Counted from the stretch's first letter, positions 1 through 8,797 are shown. The stretch is DNA of 64,000 nt from Oscillospiraceae bacterium (GCA_017435965.1 JAFSEA010000027.1:1-64000), one strand, 5' to 3'. Translations and numbers: made by a program. The notes: generated from the letters alone by a model not told the origin.

Positions 1-2
1 AT

Positions 3-557
3 AGCATTGTTTATGCAGTTGTTATTCCGTCATTTCTCCTTACGGTGATTTCATTTATCTCGGATATTTCGAAAGAATGTGAAAAAATTGCAGGGAAGAG
101 ATTTGCGGGAGATCAAAAAATTTCTGAATTGGCAAAAGAAAATGCAGATATAAGGCTTCGGTTTCACAAAGAAGCGAACAAAGGGATTTGTGAAGTTGAA
201 ACGAAAGTCCCTGAAGATGTGTTGGCAGCCATTGCGACAAGCGAAAAATGGCGTAATAGTGCGGTGGAGCATGCGAGTACGCAAAGTTTCTTTTTGAAAT
301 GTATAATAGTATGCAATGTTCTCGTTGTTGTTGGATATGTTCTTTTGTTTTTGTCGCTTTTCTTTTCTCCAATTATATTTAAATGGATTTCTGTTATTAA
401 TCTCAACTGTATTACGTTGTGGTCATTAACTGTTCTTTATTTGACGATACAACTGAAAAGGGAAATTTGCAATCGTGTGTTTTCGTTATTGCACAAAATC
501 AATAAACACCGACTGAATGTGGAGGAATTATTGAGTGATGACGCGTGTGAAGAATAG
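3..557 (+). CDS. membrane protein of unknown function, 5' end outside the window
   Basis: The frame is open to the left edge, so the N-terminus is missing; a GTG at 45 is not needed as a start. The visible part has a hydrophobic segment at the very edge (codons before position 60), a charged, Lys/Glu-rich stretch of about 85 residues that may be helical, then two close membrane segments (around 297-375 and 400-450), and an acidic tail ending in DDACEE. I do not recognise a family. It is followed by a strong hairpin terminator and lies beyond a tRNA-linked recombinase gene, so it is probably cargo of the integrated element whose end is seen here. This is inference from position only. Confidence 0.5.
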   Translation, partial: SIVYAVVIPSFLLTVISFISDISKECEKIAGKRFAGDQKISELAKENADIRLRFHKEANKGICEVETKVPEDVLAAIATSEKWRNSAVEHASTQSFFLKCIIVCNVLVVVGYVLLFLSLFFSPIIFKWISVINLNCITLWSLTVLYLTIQLKREICNRVFSLLHKINKHRLNVEELLSDDACEE

Positions 558-584
558 TTGCATAAAAGATGTATGAATGATGTT

Positions 585-624
585 AAAAAGACGCAGGAAA
601 CTTGATTGTTTCTTGCGTCTTTTT
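585..624. terminator. hairpin terminator between convergent genes
   Basis: A near-perfect 17-bp inverted repeat (585-601 with 608-624) has a 6-nt loop, with A-runs on the left arm and T-runs on the right. It can end both the plus-strand membrane gene and the minus-strand recombinase gene, whose stop lies 2 nt away. Confidence 0.75.
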
Positions 625-625
625 G

Positions 626-1558
626 TTATTTTTTGATATACTTCCCACTCGTTTTTTTGAGTTGTGCAAGTGGTGAAAGACTTTCGTATTTATCAACAAT
701 ATCTGAATTAAAAATGTTGCAATAATGCTTTGTCATTGCAAGAGTTGAGTGTCCTAATATCCTCTGCAATGTGAAAGCATCGCCGCCGCAATCTACAAGA
801 TACTTTCGCGCGAAGGTATGCCGAAATGCGTGGATGGAGGTTCGCTTTATTCCTCTTTTCCTATTGTATTTTACAATTGTCTGCCGCAAGGCACTTTCGG
901 AAAGATAATTGCCGAACTCATTACAGAACAGATAATCAGTCCTGCTTCCACCGCGTATCTGCATATACTCTTGGAGAATAGAAACCATTTCCATGCAGAG
1001 CGGGATTGTTTGCAGTTTGCCATTTTTCGTATGCCTCAGCAGTATCTGACGATTTTGCAAATATACATCTTGTATCTGAATGTTGCGCACGGTTGCCGCG
1101 CGACAACCGCTATTTAAAAGGAAATTGATAATAACCCAATTGCGGTATTCGCAAAAGTTACATCCCGCTCTTGGTTTCTTTAAAAGTATCAACAATTCAT
1201 CATCCGAGTATGTTTCTTTTGTGGATTCGCTTGCTTTATAAATGGGAATGTTCAAAGAAGTGTATCCTTCAGAGTTGCACCAAGAGAGAAAAGTTTTCAG
1301 AGTGCGTGTATAACTGTTTATTGAGCGTGAAGAAAGACCGTCTGCTCGCATTTCGGATATCATATCATCTAAATGCACTTTTGTCAGATTGCCTATTGGA
1401 ATTGAGGTATCAAGTCGTTTGGAAATAGAACGAAAATGCTGTTTGTAAGTGTCAAGTGTTTTGTCTTTTGCACCTCGTGCGGCAGTCGCTGAAATGAAGA
1501 AAGAAAACACTTGTTCGGCTGTTGGATTTGCGCTTGTTGTCATCATAATTCTTGCCAT
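626..1558 (-). CDS. tyrosine-type site-specific recombinase/integrase (310 aa)
   Basis: Phage-integrase family (tyrosine recombinase) that would cut and rejoin DNA at att sites. It has an N-terminal SAM-like core-binding domain (about residues 15-100: TAEQVFSFF..KDKTLDTYKQ) and a C-terminal catalytic domain. The catalytic set is visible: Arg in SGCRAATVR, Lys in HTKNGKLQ, HxxR in HAFRHTFAR, His in LGHSTLAMTKHY and the nucleophile Tyr in the same motif. The start at 1558 is chosen because GAGGTG lies about 8 nt upstream; an in-frame ATG at 1597 has no ribosome site. Its position next to tRNA-Ala fits an element integrated at a tRNA gene, with the element body extending left, out of the window. 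Confidence 0.93.
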   Translation of the reverse strand: MARIMMTTSANPTAEQVFSFFISATAARGAKDKTLDTYKQHFRSISKRLDTSIPIGNLTKVHLDDMISEMRADGLSSRSINSYTRTLKTFLSWCNSEGYTSLNIPIYKASESTKETYSDDELLILLKKPRAGCNFCEYRNWVIINFLLNSGCRAATVRNIQIQDVYLQNRQILLRHTKNGKLQTIPLCMEMVSILQEYMQIRGGSRTDYLFCNEFGNYLSESALRQTIVKYNRKRGIKRTSIHAFRHTFARKYLVDCGGDAFTLQRILGHSTLAMTKHYCNIFNSDIVDKYESLSPLAQLKKTSGKYIKK

Positions 1559-1566
1559 AAATCTGC

Positions 1567-1608
1567 ACCTCTTGAATGATAGAATTTTTACAATCATTCA
1601 AGCGCTCT
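1567..1608. repeat. imperfect copy of the tRNA-Ala anticodon arm, candidate attachment site
   Basis: Positions 1567-1578 and 1596-1608 are identical to 1695-1706 and 1709-1721 of the neighbouring tRNA-Ala gene, 12 and 13 bases. The two anticodon bases between them are replaced by 17 bases. The copy also contains a perfect 10-bp inverted repeat (1571-1580 with 1593-1602), and its right-hand stem on the minus strand abuts the ribosome site of the recombinase gene. An att-related core or recombinase arm site is the simplest reading; control of recombinase translation by the hairpin is possible. Both are inference. Confidence 0.5.
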
Positions 1609-1624
1609 GAAAAAGCACACCACA

Positions 1625-1665
1625 AAAAGCAAAACACCTTGAAACCTCAATGATTCCAAGGTGTT
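1625..1665 (-). terminator. hairpin terminator just downstream of tRNA-Ala
   Basis: On the minus strand a 10-bp stem (1657-1666 with 1632-1641) begins at the tRNA 3' end and is followed by T-rich sequence. It probably ends the tRNA transcript and separates it from the recombinase gene. Confidence 0.55.
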
Positions 1666-1741
<76 letters not shown>

Positions 1742-1826
1742 GCAACAGATATGAGTATATCACAAAAACAAAAGACTGTCAACAAAAAAATCAGTATCTG
1801 TGTGTATCAGTCCGATAAATTCTGCG

Positions 1827-1855
1827 TTGTATGAAATCTGCTTTTATGATATAAT
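1827..1855 (+). promoter_or_regulatory. sigma-A type promoter of the nitroreductase gene
   Basis: TTGTAT, 17-nt spacer, TATAAT, with an extended TG one base before the -10 box. It lies 30 nt upstream of the start codon. Confidence 0.7.
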
Positions 1856-1884
1856 TAAATTACGCAATAAAAGGAGGTTATTTC

Positions 1885-2412
1885 ATGACTTTTTTTGAAA
1901 TTATAAAAACAAGACAATCGTGTCGCAATTACAACCCAAACAGAGAGGTTGAACAAGAAAAGCTTGATGCAATTCTCGAAGCCGCAAGGCTTGCGCCTTC
2001 CGCCTGCAACGGTCAGCCGTATCACTTAACCGTTTGTCACGGTGAAACCGCAAAGAAAGTAGCTAAAGCCACTATGGGAATCGGCATAAATGGATTTTCC
2101 GAAGATGCTCCCATTCTCATCGTTATCTCTGAAGAAAATTATGTCGCCACCGCCGCCCTTGGCTCAAAAATGAAAAACAACGACTACCGTTCAATGGATA
2201 TCGGAATTGTTGCCGCCTATATCACCGCAGCTGCCACAGAGGTTGGACTTTCGACTTGCATCCTGGGTTGGCTCAATGATTCCGAAATCCGCCAAATATG
2301 CGGTCTTTCCCATCCTGTCCGTCTTGTTATCACTTTAGGATATGCAAAAGACAATGACAAACTTCGTGAAAAGAAAAGGAAGTCGTTAGATGAGCTTGTC
2401 AGCGAAAAATAG
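1885..2412 (+). CDS. nitroreductase family protein (175 aa)
   Basis: A cytoplasmic FMN-dependent NAD(P)H oxidoreductase of the nitroreductase family, a single compact domain of the usual short length. Family signs are the N-terminal RQSCRNYNP (the R-S-x-R phosphate-binding motif of FMN), LAPSACNGQPYH in the middle and the C-terminal VITLGYAKDND. The physiological substrate cannot be read from sequence. The start has AAAGGAGG 9 nt upstream and a good promoter before it. It is monocistronic and converges on the PHP gene, with only 12 nt between the stop codons. Confidence 0.9.
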   Translation: MTFFEIIKTRQSCRNYNPNREVEQEKLDAILEAARLAPSACNGQPYHLTVCHGETAKKVAKATMGIGINGFSEDAPILIVISEENYVATAALGSKMKNNDYRSMDIGIVAAYITAAATEVGLSTCILGWLNDSEIRQICGLSHPVRLVITLGYAKDNDKLREKKRKSLDELVSEK

Positions 2413-2424
2413 TTCACACCGACT

Positions 2425-3138
2425 TTAAATGTTTTTTCTTGGTGATATCGCCTTTTTAAATGCTTCAAAGCTTCTGTTTGCAATCAATTCTTCAGGAAAA
2501 TCTATTTCGTTTAGAATTTTCATTGCCCGTTCAACATTTCCCACATTGGTTGCTATATGAGCATCGCTATTGACCACAACATTGGTTTTCAAATATTTTG
2601 CACAGAGTGCGATTTCTTTACATACCGACACATTATCCGGACGTATACAAAAAGTGTTTTCATTTATTTCAATAAATTTATTCAGTTCCTTTGCACGCGT
2701 TAAAACACGTTCCACATCAAAGGGGCATCGTGGATTTCCGCTATGTCCGATAATGTCAACATATGGATTTTCCAATGCATTTATATATGCGCTTGTGTTA
2801 TCCTCTGCCCCAATATCCCGATAAACCGGATTATGGATGCTTGCAATTACAATATCAAGTGCTTTGAGAATTGAATTATCCACACCCAAATCGCCATTAA
2901 GATTTATTATATTTGCTTCACAGCCACGGAAAACGCGAAAACCGTCTATCATTCCGGGCAATGTTGATAGATTCACAAAATGATAAATGTGCGGAGCATC
3001 CTCAAGAGGTGGACAATGGTTTGTAATCGCAATTGCCTCAAGTCCTTTTTTCTTTGCGGCGGCAATATTTTCTAAAATGGTGCTATGTGCATGTGTGCTT
3101 GCAACGGTATGACAATGCAAATCCACCAGAATTTCCAT
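2425..3138 (-). CDS. PHP-domain metal-dependent hydrolase, YcdX-like (237 aa)
   Basis: Polymerase-and-histidinol-phosphatase (PHP) superfamily, probable phosphoesterase. The metal ligands are recognisable: DLHCHT at residues 6-11, HS at 17-18, TNHCP near 39, GCEANI near 72, ASIHNP near 100, IIGHSGNPR near 130 and NSDAH near 190. Length and motif order match the YcdX/putative hydrolase group, in which a trinuclear zinc site is known; the substrate is unknown. It has its own promoter and a GGAGAG ribosome site. Confidence 0.88.
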   Translation of the reverse strand: MEILVDLHCHTVASTHAHSTILENIAAAKKKGLEAIAITNHCPPLEDAPHIYHFVNLSTLPGMIDGFRVFRGCEANIINLNGDLGVDNSILKALDIVIASIHNPVYRDIGAEDNTSAYINALENPYVDIIGHSGNPRCPFDVERVLTRAKELNKFIEINENTFCIRPDNVSVCKEIALCAKYLKTNVVVNSDAHIATNVGNVERAMKILNEIDFPEELIANRSFEAFKKAISPRKNI

Positions 3139-3168
3139 AATAATCTCTCCATTAAATTTGATTTGATT

Positions 3169-3198
3169 ATTCTAACATACATAAAATATGTTTGTCAA
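3169..3198 (-). promoter_or_regulatory. promoter of the PHP hydrolase gene
   Basis: On the minus strand: TTGACA, 18-nt spacer, TAGAAT, about 30 nt before the start codon. Confidence 0.7.
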
Positions 3199-3324
3199 TC
3201 CACCACGGGAGATGCACTTAAATTTCAAATTTCCATAACTTTCATCAAAAATTATGAATTTTATACAAATTCAAGTGAAATACTTCTTATGTACGTTAAA
3301 ACTATTATGAGGAGTTGATGATGA

Positions 3325-3543
3325 ATGCTGAACAAGTTAGCTCTCCTGCTCACTATTATCGGAGCGTTGAATTGGGGGTCGATCGGACTTTTTCAATTCG
3401 ACATTGTTGCAACAATTTTCGGAGGACAAGGCGCAATCATAAGCAGAATAATATATACACTTGTCGGACTTGCCGGAATCTGGTGTATTTCGTTCCTTTT
3501 CAGGGACGACGCAGTTGCTCATCACAGAACAAACGAAATATAG
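3325..3543 (+). CDS. DUF378 family small membrane protein (72 aa)
   Basis: A short inner-membrane protein of the DUF378 (YuzA-like) family, recognised by LTIIGALNWGSIGLFQFD near the N-terminus followed by a second hydrophobic helix (ISRIIYTLVGLAGIWCISFLF). Two membrane segments and a short basic tail are visible; no function is known for the family. The start was preferred over overlapping frames because of this family match. The AGGAG site is rather distant (about 11 nt). Confidence 0.85.
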   Translation: MLNKLALLLTIIGALNWGSIGLFQFDIVATIFGGQGAIISRIIYTLVGLAGIWCISFLFRDDAVAHHRTNEI

Positions 3544-3560
3544 CGTACAAAAAGGGATGC

Positions 3561-3621
3561 AAAAAAATCCCTGAAACAGGCAAAGATCTCGATCAGCGAG
3601 GTCTTTGTTCTGTTTCAGGGA
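3561..3621 (-). terminator. long hairpin terminator of the Na/Pi transporter gene
   Basis: Arms 3568-3579 and 3610-3621 pair perfectly over 12 bp, and an inner stem extends the pairing by about 11 bp with one wobble. On the minus strand the hairpin is followed by seven T, so it ends the 3681-5441 transcript. On the plus strand the tail is poor. Confidence 0.72.
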
Positions 3622-3680
3622 CATTTCTATCGTTTTGAGATACAAGAATCGAGAAAAATCAAATTACCACATCTTATTGT

Positions 3681-5441
3681 TTAGTATTGCTTTGACAATG
3701 TATATTTTTCTGCATATTTGTTGAAATCGCTTACAAAGTCTTCACCCATAGTTTCTTTTCTCTCATTGAGATATTGATGCGTATTGAGGCGATCTTTCTT
3801 TATCTGGATGATGCAAACAGCTATATTTGAACAATGATCCGATACTCTTTCACAGTTTGTGAGAACATCAGAAAGGATAAATCCAAGTTCTATTGTGCAG
3901 TTTCCTTCCTGCAAACGTTTAATATGTCGGGTCTTAATTTCACTACTGAGTCCATCTATAACCTGCTCAAAAGGCTCAACATGTGCTGCAAGCGAAACAT
4001 CGTCTTTTTCAAATGCTTCAACCGAAATGGCTATAATCTCTTCAATTGCTCCCGAGAGCACAGCAAGATCCTTTTTGGCTTCATCAGAAAACGACAAGCC
4101 TTTTTCATCCATTTCCCGGGCTGCTTTTAAAAGATTTACTGCGTGGTCACCAATTCTTTCAAAGTCACCTATTGTATACAACAGACGAGAAATTTCGCGG
4201 CTTTCCGTTTCATTTACTCCAAGTCCCGAAAGCTTTACAAGATATGTTCCGAGTTTATCTTCGTATGTATCAATCAGGGATTCTTTCTCCTCAATTTCCT
4301 GTGCTTGCTTTTCAGAAAAATTCTGCATAAGTCCAACTGCATCATGCAATGTATCTTTTGCAAGTACAGCCATTTCTACAGCTATGCTCTTGCAACGTTC
4401 GATAGCAAAACTCGGAGTATTGAGAAGTCTCTCGTCAAGAAAGTTTGTTTTGTCTTCAGCCACACTATCCGGCACAGATATTGTTGCGAGATGTCCGAGT
4501 TGTTTTCCGAAGGGCAAAAGAACAAGAGTTGAGAATATGTTAAATGCCGAGTGCAGAATCGCTATATCAACAACACTCATTTCCTGACTCTTAAAACTGA
4601 AATCGACAAACAAATCAATTCCATAGAAAAGTGTGAAAACAAGAATAACACCAATCAGGTTAAAATACAAATGAACCAACGCTGCACGACGCGCATTCTT
4701 TTTTGCACCGATGCACGAAATGAGAGTTGTGGTACACGAACCTATATTCTGACCGAGAATCATAGGTATCACAAAGCCGTATGTTACATTTCCCGCAACA
4801 GCCATAGCCTGCATAATTCCGATCGATGCCGACGAGCTTTGTAAAAGTGTTGTGAGAAGAAATCCGACCAAAACACCCAGGAATGGGTTTGTGAACATCT
4901 GAAGAAACTCATTGAATCCCGGAAGGCTTGTTATCGGTTCCATAGCATCAATCATGGTATTCATTCCCACCATAAGGATACCGAAACCTACAAGAATTGA
5001 TCCGACATCACGCTTTTTGCTACTCTTTGAAAGCATAATCATAACGATACCCACAAAAGCAAAGAGCGGAGCAAAGTTAGCAGGTTTCAAAATCTGTACA
5101 AAAAAGCTGTCGCCCGTGACACCGGTAAGACTGAGAATCCACGCGGTTGCCGTTGTTCCTATATTTGCACCCATAATGATTCCGGTTGCCTGTGCAAGTT
5201 TCATTATTCCGGAATTTACAAATCCGACAACCATAACGGTAGTTGCAGCAGAAGACTGAATTATAGCTGTGACTACTGCTCCCAGAAGCACACCTTTAAT
5301 CATTTTATCGGAAAGTTTTTCGAGTATTCCCTCAAGCTTACTTCCCGAAACTCTTTCGAGCCCTGTTCCCATTACCTTCATTCCATAAAGGAACATCGCT
5401 ATACCGCCAAGCAGAGCAAAAACAGTAAAAATGTCAAACAA
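3681..5441 (-). CDS. Na+/phosphate cotransporter family protein with PhoU-like tail (586 aa)
   Basis: An inner-membrane sodium-dependent phosphate transporter of the NptA/PNaS type. The two inverted-repeat signatures are present: AIIQSSAATTVMVVGF near residue 60 and TLLQSSSASIGIMQAM near residue 200. About eight membrane segments precede a soluble PhoU-like helical domain (about 340-560). Full length for the fused family. The start is TTG: AGGAGG lies 7 nt upstream and the transmembrane domain starts at once (MFDIFTVFALLGGIAMFLYG). It is monocistronic. Phosphate uptake or export is the family-level role; direction is not shown. Confidence 0.93.
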   Translation of the reverse strand: MFDIFTVFALLGGIAMFLYGMKVMGTGLERVSGSKLEGILEKLSDKMIKGVLLGAVVTAIIQSSAATTVMVVGFVNSGIMKLAQATGIIMGANIGTTATAWILSLTGVTGDSFFVQILKPANFAPLFAFVGIVMIMLSKSSKKRDVGSILVGFGILMVGMNTMIDAMEPITSLPGFNEFLQMFTNPFLGVLVGFLLTTLLQSSSASIGIMQAMAVAGNVTYGFVIPMILGQNIGSCTTTLISCIGAKKNARRAALVHLYFNLIGVILVFTLFYGIDLFVDFSFKSQEMSVVDIAILHSAFNIFSTLVLLPFGKQLGHLATISVPDSVAEDKTNFLDERLLNTPSFAIERCKSIAVEMAVLAKDTLHDAVGLMQNFSEKQAQEIEEKESLIDTYEDKLGTYLVKLSGLGVNETESREISRLLYTIGDFERIGDHAVNLLKAAREMDEKGLSFSDEAKKDLAVLSGAIEEIIAISVEAFEKDDVSLAAHVEPFEQVIDGLSSEIKTRHIKRLQEGNCTIELGFILSDVLTNCERVSDHCSNIAVCIIQIKKDRLNTHQYLNERKETMGEDFVSDFNKYAEKYTLSKQY

Positions 5442-5621
5442 AAGAACTCCTCCTCTTTTCTTATCTTTTTCCTCAAAATATATAATATCACATTTTCAGA
5501 CAATCTTCAATGCATCTTTACGTTTAATTATTCATTTTTCTTCTTTCTTTTTTTGGCGAAAATGTTTAATCGAAACAGCTTCAGTCAATAATCATAACAA
5601 AAGATTTTGGAGGAGAAAACT

Positions 5622-6845
5622 ATGCGAAATGATATTTTTCATCATACTCCGCTTGTTCCCATTGACGGTTTGTCATATCCGACACTATTCAACGAACCGG
5701 GTGAATGCAGCGGAAGTGCCACAGAAATAACTCCTGAATTTGCGCTGAAACTCGGCTATGCCTGTTCCGGTATTTTCAATCGGATTTCAATTTGTGCAAC
5801 AGAACACGGAATATGCCAACTTCTGTTATGTGCATTTATTTCCGGAGCCGGCATAAGCGGTGCGCAGATTTTAAAAAACGATGCAGATTTTTATGCCGCG
5901 GCTTCTTATGTTGCTTTAGCATTCGACTTTGAGCTGACAGTATTTATTGAAAATGACGGAACTAAACTTCGTATACATCTTATTGACAAGAACGGTTTTC
6001 CGATAAAGGAAGACACACAGAGAAAAATAGTCTCAAATTTCGGCACAAATGCATCCTTCACAATTACCGATATACAAGTTTCAAATTCCATCCACGGAAC
6101 AAAAGAATTTTTTGCTTCAAATTTTAAACAAAGCCATTCTTCAAAAGGTCTCGCTGTTGCCATACGAGGAAATACTTCTTCGGCAAAGGTTCTAAAACAT
6201 ACACTTTCCCTGTGCGGATGCGAAATCGTCCAAAAAGAAAAGTGCAATCTTCTTTTTGATATTTCAAGCGATGGTCTTAAGCTCCGAATCCGCGACGAAA
6301 AGCATATATGGCACGACGAATCGCACATCTCGGCACTCGTGGCATATTTATTCTTTTCAAATAATAAAAAAACGCTTGCCATTGATGCCGATGCACCAAA
6401 CGTCATCGAGCAAATAGCAAGCGACTGCGGAGGTCGAGTTTTGAGAATCGGACGTGACAAAAACGCAGAAGAGACATTTAAAAAGCAGCACATTCTCAGA
6501 AATGCCGTCGCAGATGCTGTTTATCTTTGCTCATATCTTTCTTCGAGCAAAGAGCCTCTTTTTTCTCTTATGAAAAAGCTTCCTGATTTTATCTTAATTT
6601 CACAAGAAGTTAATGTAAAATCCGACAAGCATGAAATTATATCTCATTTTGCCGAGTTAAAAAACGGACTTTACAAAGAAAACGCAGAATCGCTCAGAAT
6701 CTGTGCAGACGGCGGCTGGATAAATATAACTCCTTCACGTACAGGGAGAGCTCTTCGCATTACCGCTGAAAGCTTCAATGAAGAAATTGCATCGGAACTT
6801 TGTAAGCTATATGTTGAGCGCACCAGACATTTCGACAATACTTGA
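5622..6845 (+). CDS. degenerate phosphohexomutase homologue, probable pseudoenzyme (407 aa)
   Basis: The layout follows an alpha-D-phosphohexomutase (phosphoglucomutase/phosphomannomutase). Domain 1 starts ITPEFALKLGYA; domain 2-3 contains LLFDISSDGLKLRIRDE, where the metal loop DGDGDR is expected; a GGRVLRIG element follows; the C-terminal domain is ITPSRTGRALRITAES, where RPSGTEPxxRxxxEA is expected. The catalytic serine loop (TASHNP) is not recognisable and the metal and phosphate loops are altered, so normal mutase activity is unlikely. The ATG at 5622 has GGAGGA 7 nt upstream; a TTG at 5607 overlaps that site and was rejected. The frame is intact and long, so it is maintained rather than decaying. 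Assignment rests on pattern recognition, not alignment. Confidence 0.6.
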   Translation: MRNDIFHHTPLVPIDGLSYPTLFNEPGECSGSATEITPEFALKLGYACSGIFNRISICATEHGICQLLLCAFISGAGISGAQILKNDADFYAAASYVALAFDFELTVFIENDGTKLRIHLIDKNGFPIKEDTQRKIVSNFGTNASFTITDIQVSNSIHGTKEFFASNFKQSHSSKGLAVAIRGNTSSAKVLKHTLSLCGCEIVQKEKCNLLFDISSDGLKLRIRDEKHIWHDESHISALVAYLFFSNNKKTLAIDADAPNVIEQIASDCGGRVLRIGRDKNAEETFKKQHILRNAVADAVYLCSYLSSSKEPLFSLMKKLPDFILISQEVNVKSDKHEIISHFAELKNGLYKENAESLRICADGGWINITPSRTGRALRITAESFNEEIASELCKLYVERTRHFDNT

Positions 6846-6859
6846 TGACAAACTAACGC

Positions 6860-6888
6860 TGGACAACCGACATCATTTATGCTATAAT
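6860..6888 (+). promoter_or_regulatory. promoter of the RNase J leader
   Basis: TGGACA, 17-nt spacer, TATAAT. It would start transcription near 6895, giving a leader of about 220 nt before the RNase J start codon. Confidence 0.65.
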
Positions 6889-6937
6889 TAAATATAATTG
6901 ATTCAGGACGTTATTTTCGGAATTACTATATAAGACA

Positions 6938-7064
6938 AAAGGATAAACTCACAAATGGGCAGTTTCTTGTCCGGCATTCTTTTCATCAACATAGTGGGGT
7001 ATGTTGATTTGCAGTTTTTGCCGTTCATCGCTCTGCACGTTTTTTTTGTGTGCCCTTATCCTTT
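6938..7064 (+). ncRNA. candidate structured leader RNA upstream of RNase J
   Basis: The leader folds on paper into a nested rod. The outer stem is 9 bp (6938-6946 with 7056-7064), then GGGCA/TGCCC (6957-6961 with 7051-7055), CGGCA/TGCCG (6972-6976 with 7019-7023), and a 9-bp apical stem (6985-6993 with 7000-7008) closed by the loop GTGGGG. Internal loops separate the stems and a run of eight T lies at 7040-7047. I do not match it to a known riboswitch or to 6S or SRP RNA. It could be a cis-acting element that controls RNase J, or a separate small RNA. Confidence 0.4.
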
Positions 7065-7115
7065 ACATAGCAATTTCGCCTTATATTGAAAACAAAAAGG
7101 AGATGTTGAATTTTA

Positions 7116-8777
7116 ATGGCACAAAAATTAAAGATTTTTTCCCTGGGCGGACTCAATGAAATTGGCAAAAATATGTATGTTTACGAATACGCCGGAGAAA
7201 TTATAGTTGTCGATTGCGGTGTTGCTTTCCCCGATGACGATATGTTGGGAATCGACCTTGTCATTCCGGATATTACTTATTTAAAAAAGCACAAAAACCG
7301 AGTTCGTGCGATTGTGATAACCCACGGTCACGAAGACCACATAGGCGCTCTTCCCTATTTCTTAAAAGAAATAAATGTTCCTATTTATGCAACCAAATTA
7401 ACAGCCGGAATCATTGATAAAAAACTTGAAGAACACAACTTACTTTCCAAAGCAAAAATGAAAATCGCCGCACCAGGCGACCGTCTCAAAATCGGAAGTT
7501 TTGAAGTAGAAATGATAAATGTGAACCATTCCATCGCCGATGCGGTTGCTCTTGCAATCAAAACACCCCTCGGAACTGTAATCCATACCGGTGACTACAA
7601 GCTGGATATCACTCCCATTCTCGGTGAGATGATGGATATTGCAAGACTCGGTGAACTCGGCAAAGAAGGTGTCCTCGCCCTTCTCGGCGAATCAACAAAC
7701 ATAGAACGTCCGGGATATACACTTTCAGAATCCACAGTCGGTGATACTTTCGAGGATCTCTTTAAAGATTGTAATCAAAGAATTATCGTTACCACATTTG
7801 CTTCAAACATCCATAGAGTTCAGCAAATAATACACGCAGCCGCACGATATGGCAGAAAAGTAGCAATCAGCGGTCGCAGTATGGAAAATGTTCTTGAAGT
7901 AGCAAACAATTTAGGCTATCTCGACATTCCCAACAACGTACTTGTTGATCTTAACACCATAAACAAGCACCCTAAAAACAAAATCTGCATCATTACAACA
8001 GGAAGCCAAGGAGAAGCAATGTCCGGTCTTTATCGTATTGCTTTTTCTGCACACAAAAAAATCGAAATCACGCCAAATGATCGAGTAATAATATCCGCAA
8101 GCCCCATTCCCGGAAACGAAAAGGCCATAAGCAACGTTATAAATGAACTATACCGAAAAGGAGCAGAGGTCATTTACGAAAAACTTGCCGATGTCCACGT
8201 CTCAGGTCATGCCTGTCAGGAAGAGATCAAGCTTATGCTTGCGCTCACAAAGCCCAAATATGTTATCCCGATACACGGTGAACACCGTCACTTAAAGGCG
8301 CACGAGGCTTTAGCCGTAAAAATGGGTGTAAAACCCAAAAATATATTTGTTTGTGATATCGGCAAAGTTGTTGAGTTTACTGAAAAAGGAGCAAAGCTCG
8401 GTGCAACTGTTCCATCCGGCAAGGTTCTTATAGACGGAACGGGAGTCGGAGATGTCGGCACCGTTGTTCTCCGTGACAGAAAGCATCTTGCACAAGACGG
8501 AATTATAACTGTTGTTGTTGCTTTAAGCAGCGAAACCGGACAATTGGTTTCCGGTCCGGACATTGTGTCCAGAGGCTTTATTTACGTCCGCGAAGCCGAA
8601 GATCTTATGGAAGAACTCCGCATACTTTCGGCAGAGGTAATGAGCACTTGCTTATCAAGCAAACGACACTCCGATTGGGCAACTATAAAGAATGTTTTAA
8701 AAAGTCGTATTTCCGATTTTCTCTATCAAAAAACAAAGCGTAGTCCTATGATTTTACCCATAATCATAGAAGTATAG
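7116..8777 (+). CDS. rnj: ribonuclease J (553 aa)
   Basis: A metallo-beta-lactamase/beta-CASP ribonuclease with 5'-to-3' exonuclease and endonuclease activity in mRNA decay and rRNA maturation. Metal motif HGHEDH at residues 70-75, further ligands in VNHSIAD and HTGDYKLD, the beta-CASP domain from about 200 (VTTFASNIHRVQQ, ITTGSQGE, ISASPIPGNE), VHVSGHA and PIHGEHRHL, then the C-terminal domain typical of RNase J. Length is normal. GGAG lies about 13 nt before the ATG, a little far. The gene sits behind a long structured leader, so post-transcriptional control is plausible. Confidence 0.97.
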   Translation: MAQKLKIFSLGGLNEIGKNMYVYEYAGEIIVVDCGVAFPDDDMLGIDLVIPDITYLKKHKNRVRAIVITHGHEDHIGALPYFLKEINVPIYATKLTAGIIDKKLEEHNLLSKAKMKIAAPGDRLKIGSFEVEMINVNHSIADAVALAIKTPLGTVIHTGDYKLDITPILGEMMDIARLGELGKEGVLALLGESTNIERPGYTLSESTVGDTFEDLFKDCNQRIIVTTFASNIHRVQQIIHAAARYGRKVAISGRSMENVLEVANNLGYLDIPNNVLVDLNTINKHPKNKICIITTGSQGEAMSGLYRIAFSAHKKIEITPNDRVIISASPIPGNEKAISNVINELYRKGAEVIYEKLADVHVSGHACQEEIKLMLALTKPKYVIPIHGEHRHLKAHEALAVKMGVKPKNIFVCDIGKVVEFTEKGAKLGATVPSGKVLIDGTGVGDVGTVVLRDRKHLAQDGIITVVVALSSETGQLVSGPDIVSRGFIYVREAEDLMEELRILSAEVMSTCLSSKRHSDWATIKNVLKSRISDFLYQKTKRSPMILPIIIEV

Positions 8778-8797
8778 CTTAATAACCTTATCGATAA

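Noticed and set aside
3315-3638. Plus-strand 107-aa frame overlapping the DUF378 gene
   Set aside because: No family resemblance and it runs through the terminator hairpin; the shorter overlapping frame is a clear DUF378 protein.
4912-5259. Plus-strand frame antisense to the Na/Pi transporter
   Set aside because: Shadow translation of a membrane protein; no initiation signals.
6938-7064. 6S RNA or SRP RNA
   Set aside because: The rod shape is suggestive, but the conserved bubble of 6S RNA and the GGAA-loop motif of SRP RNA are not visible, and it is short.
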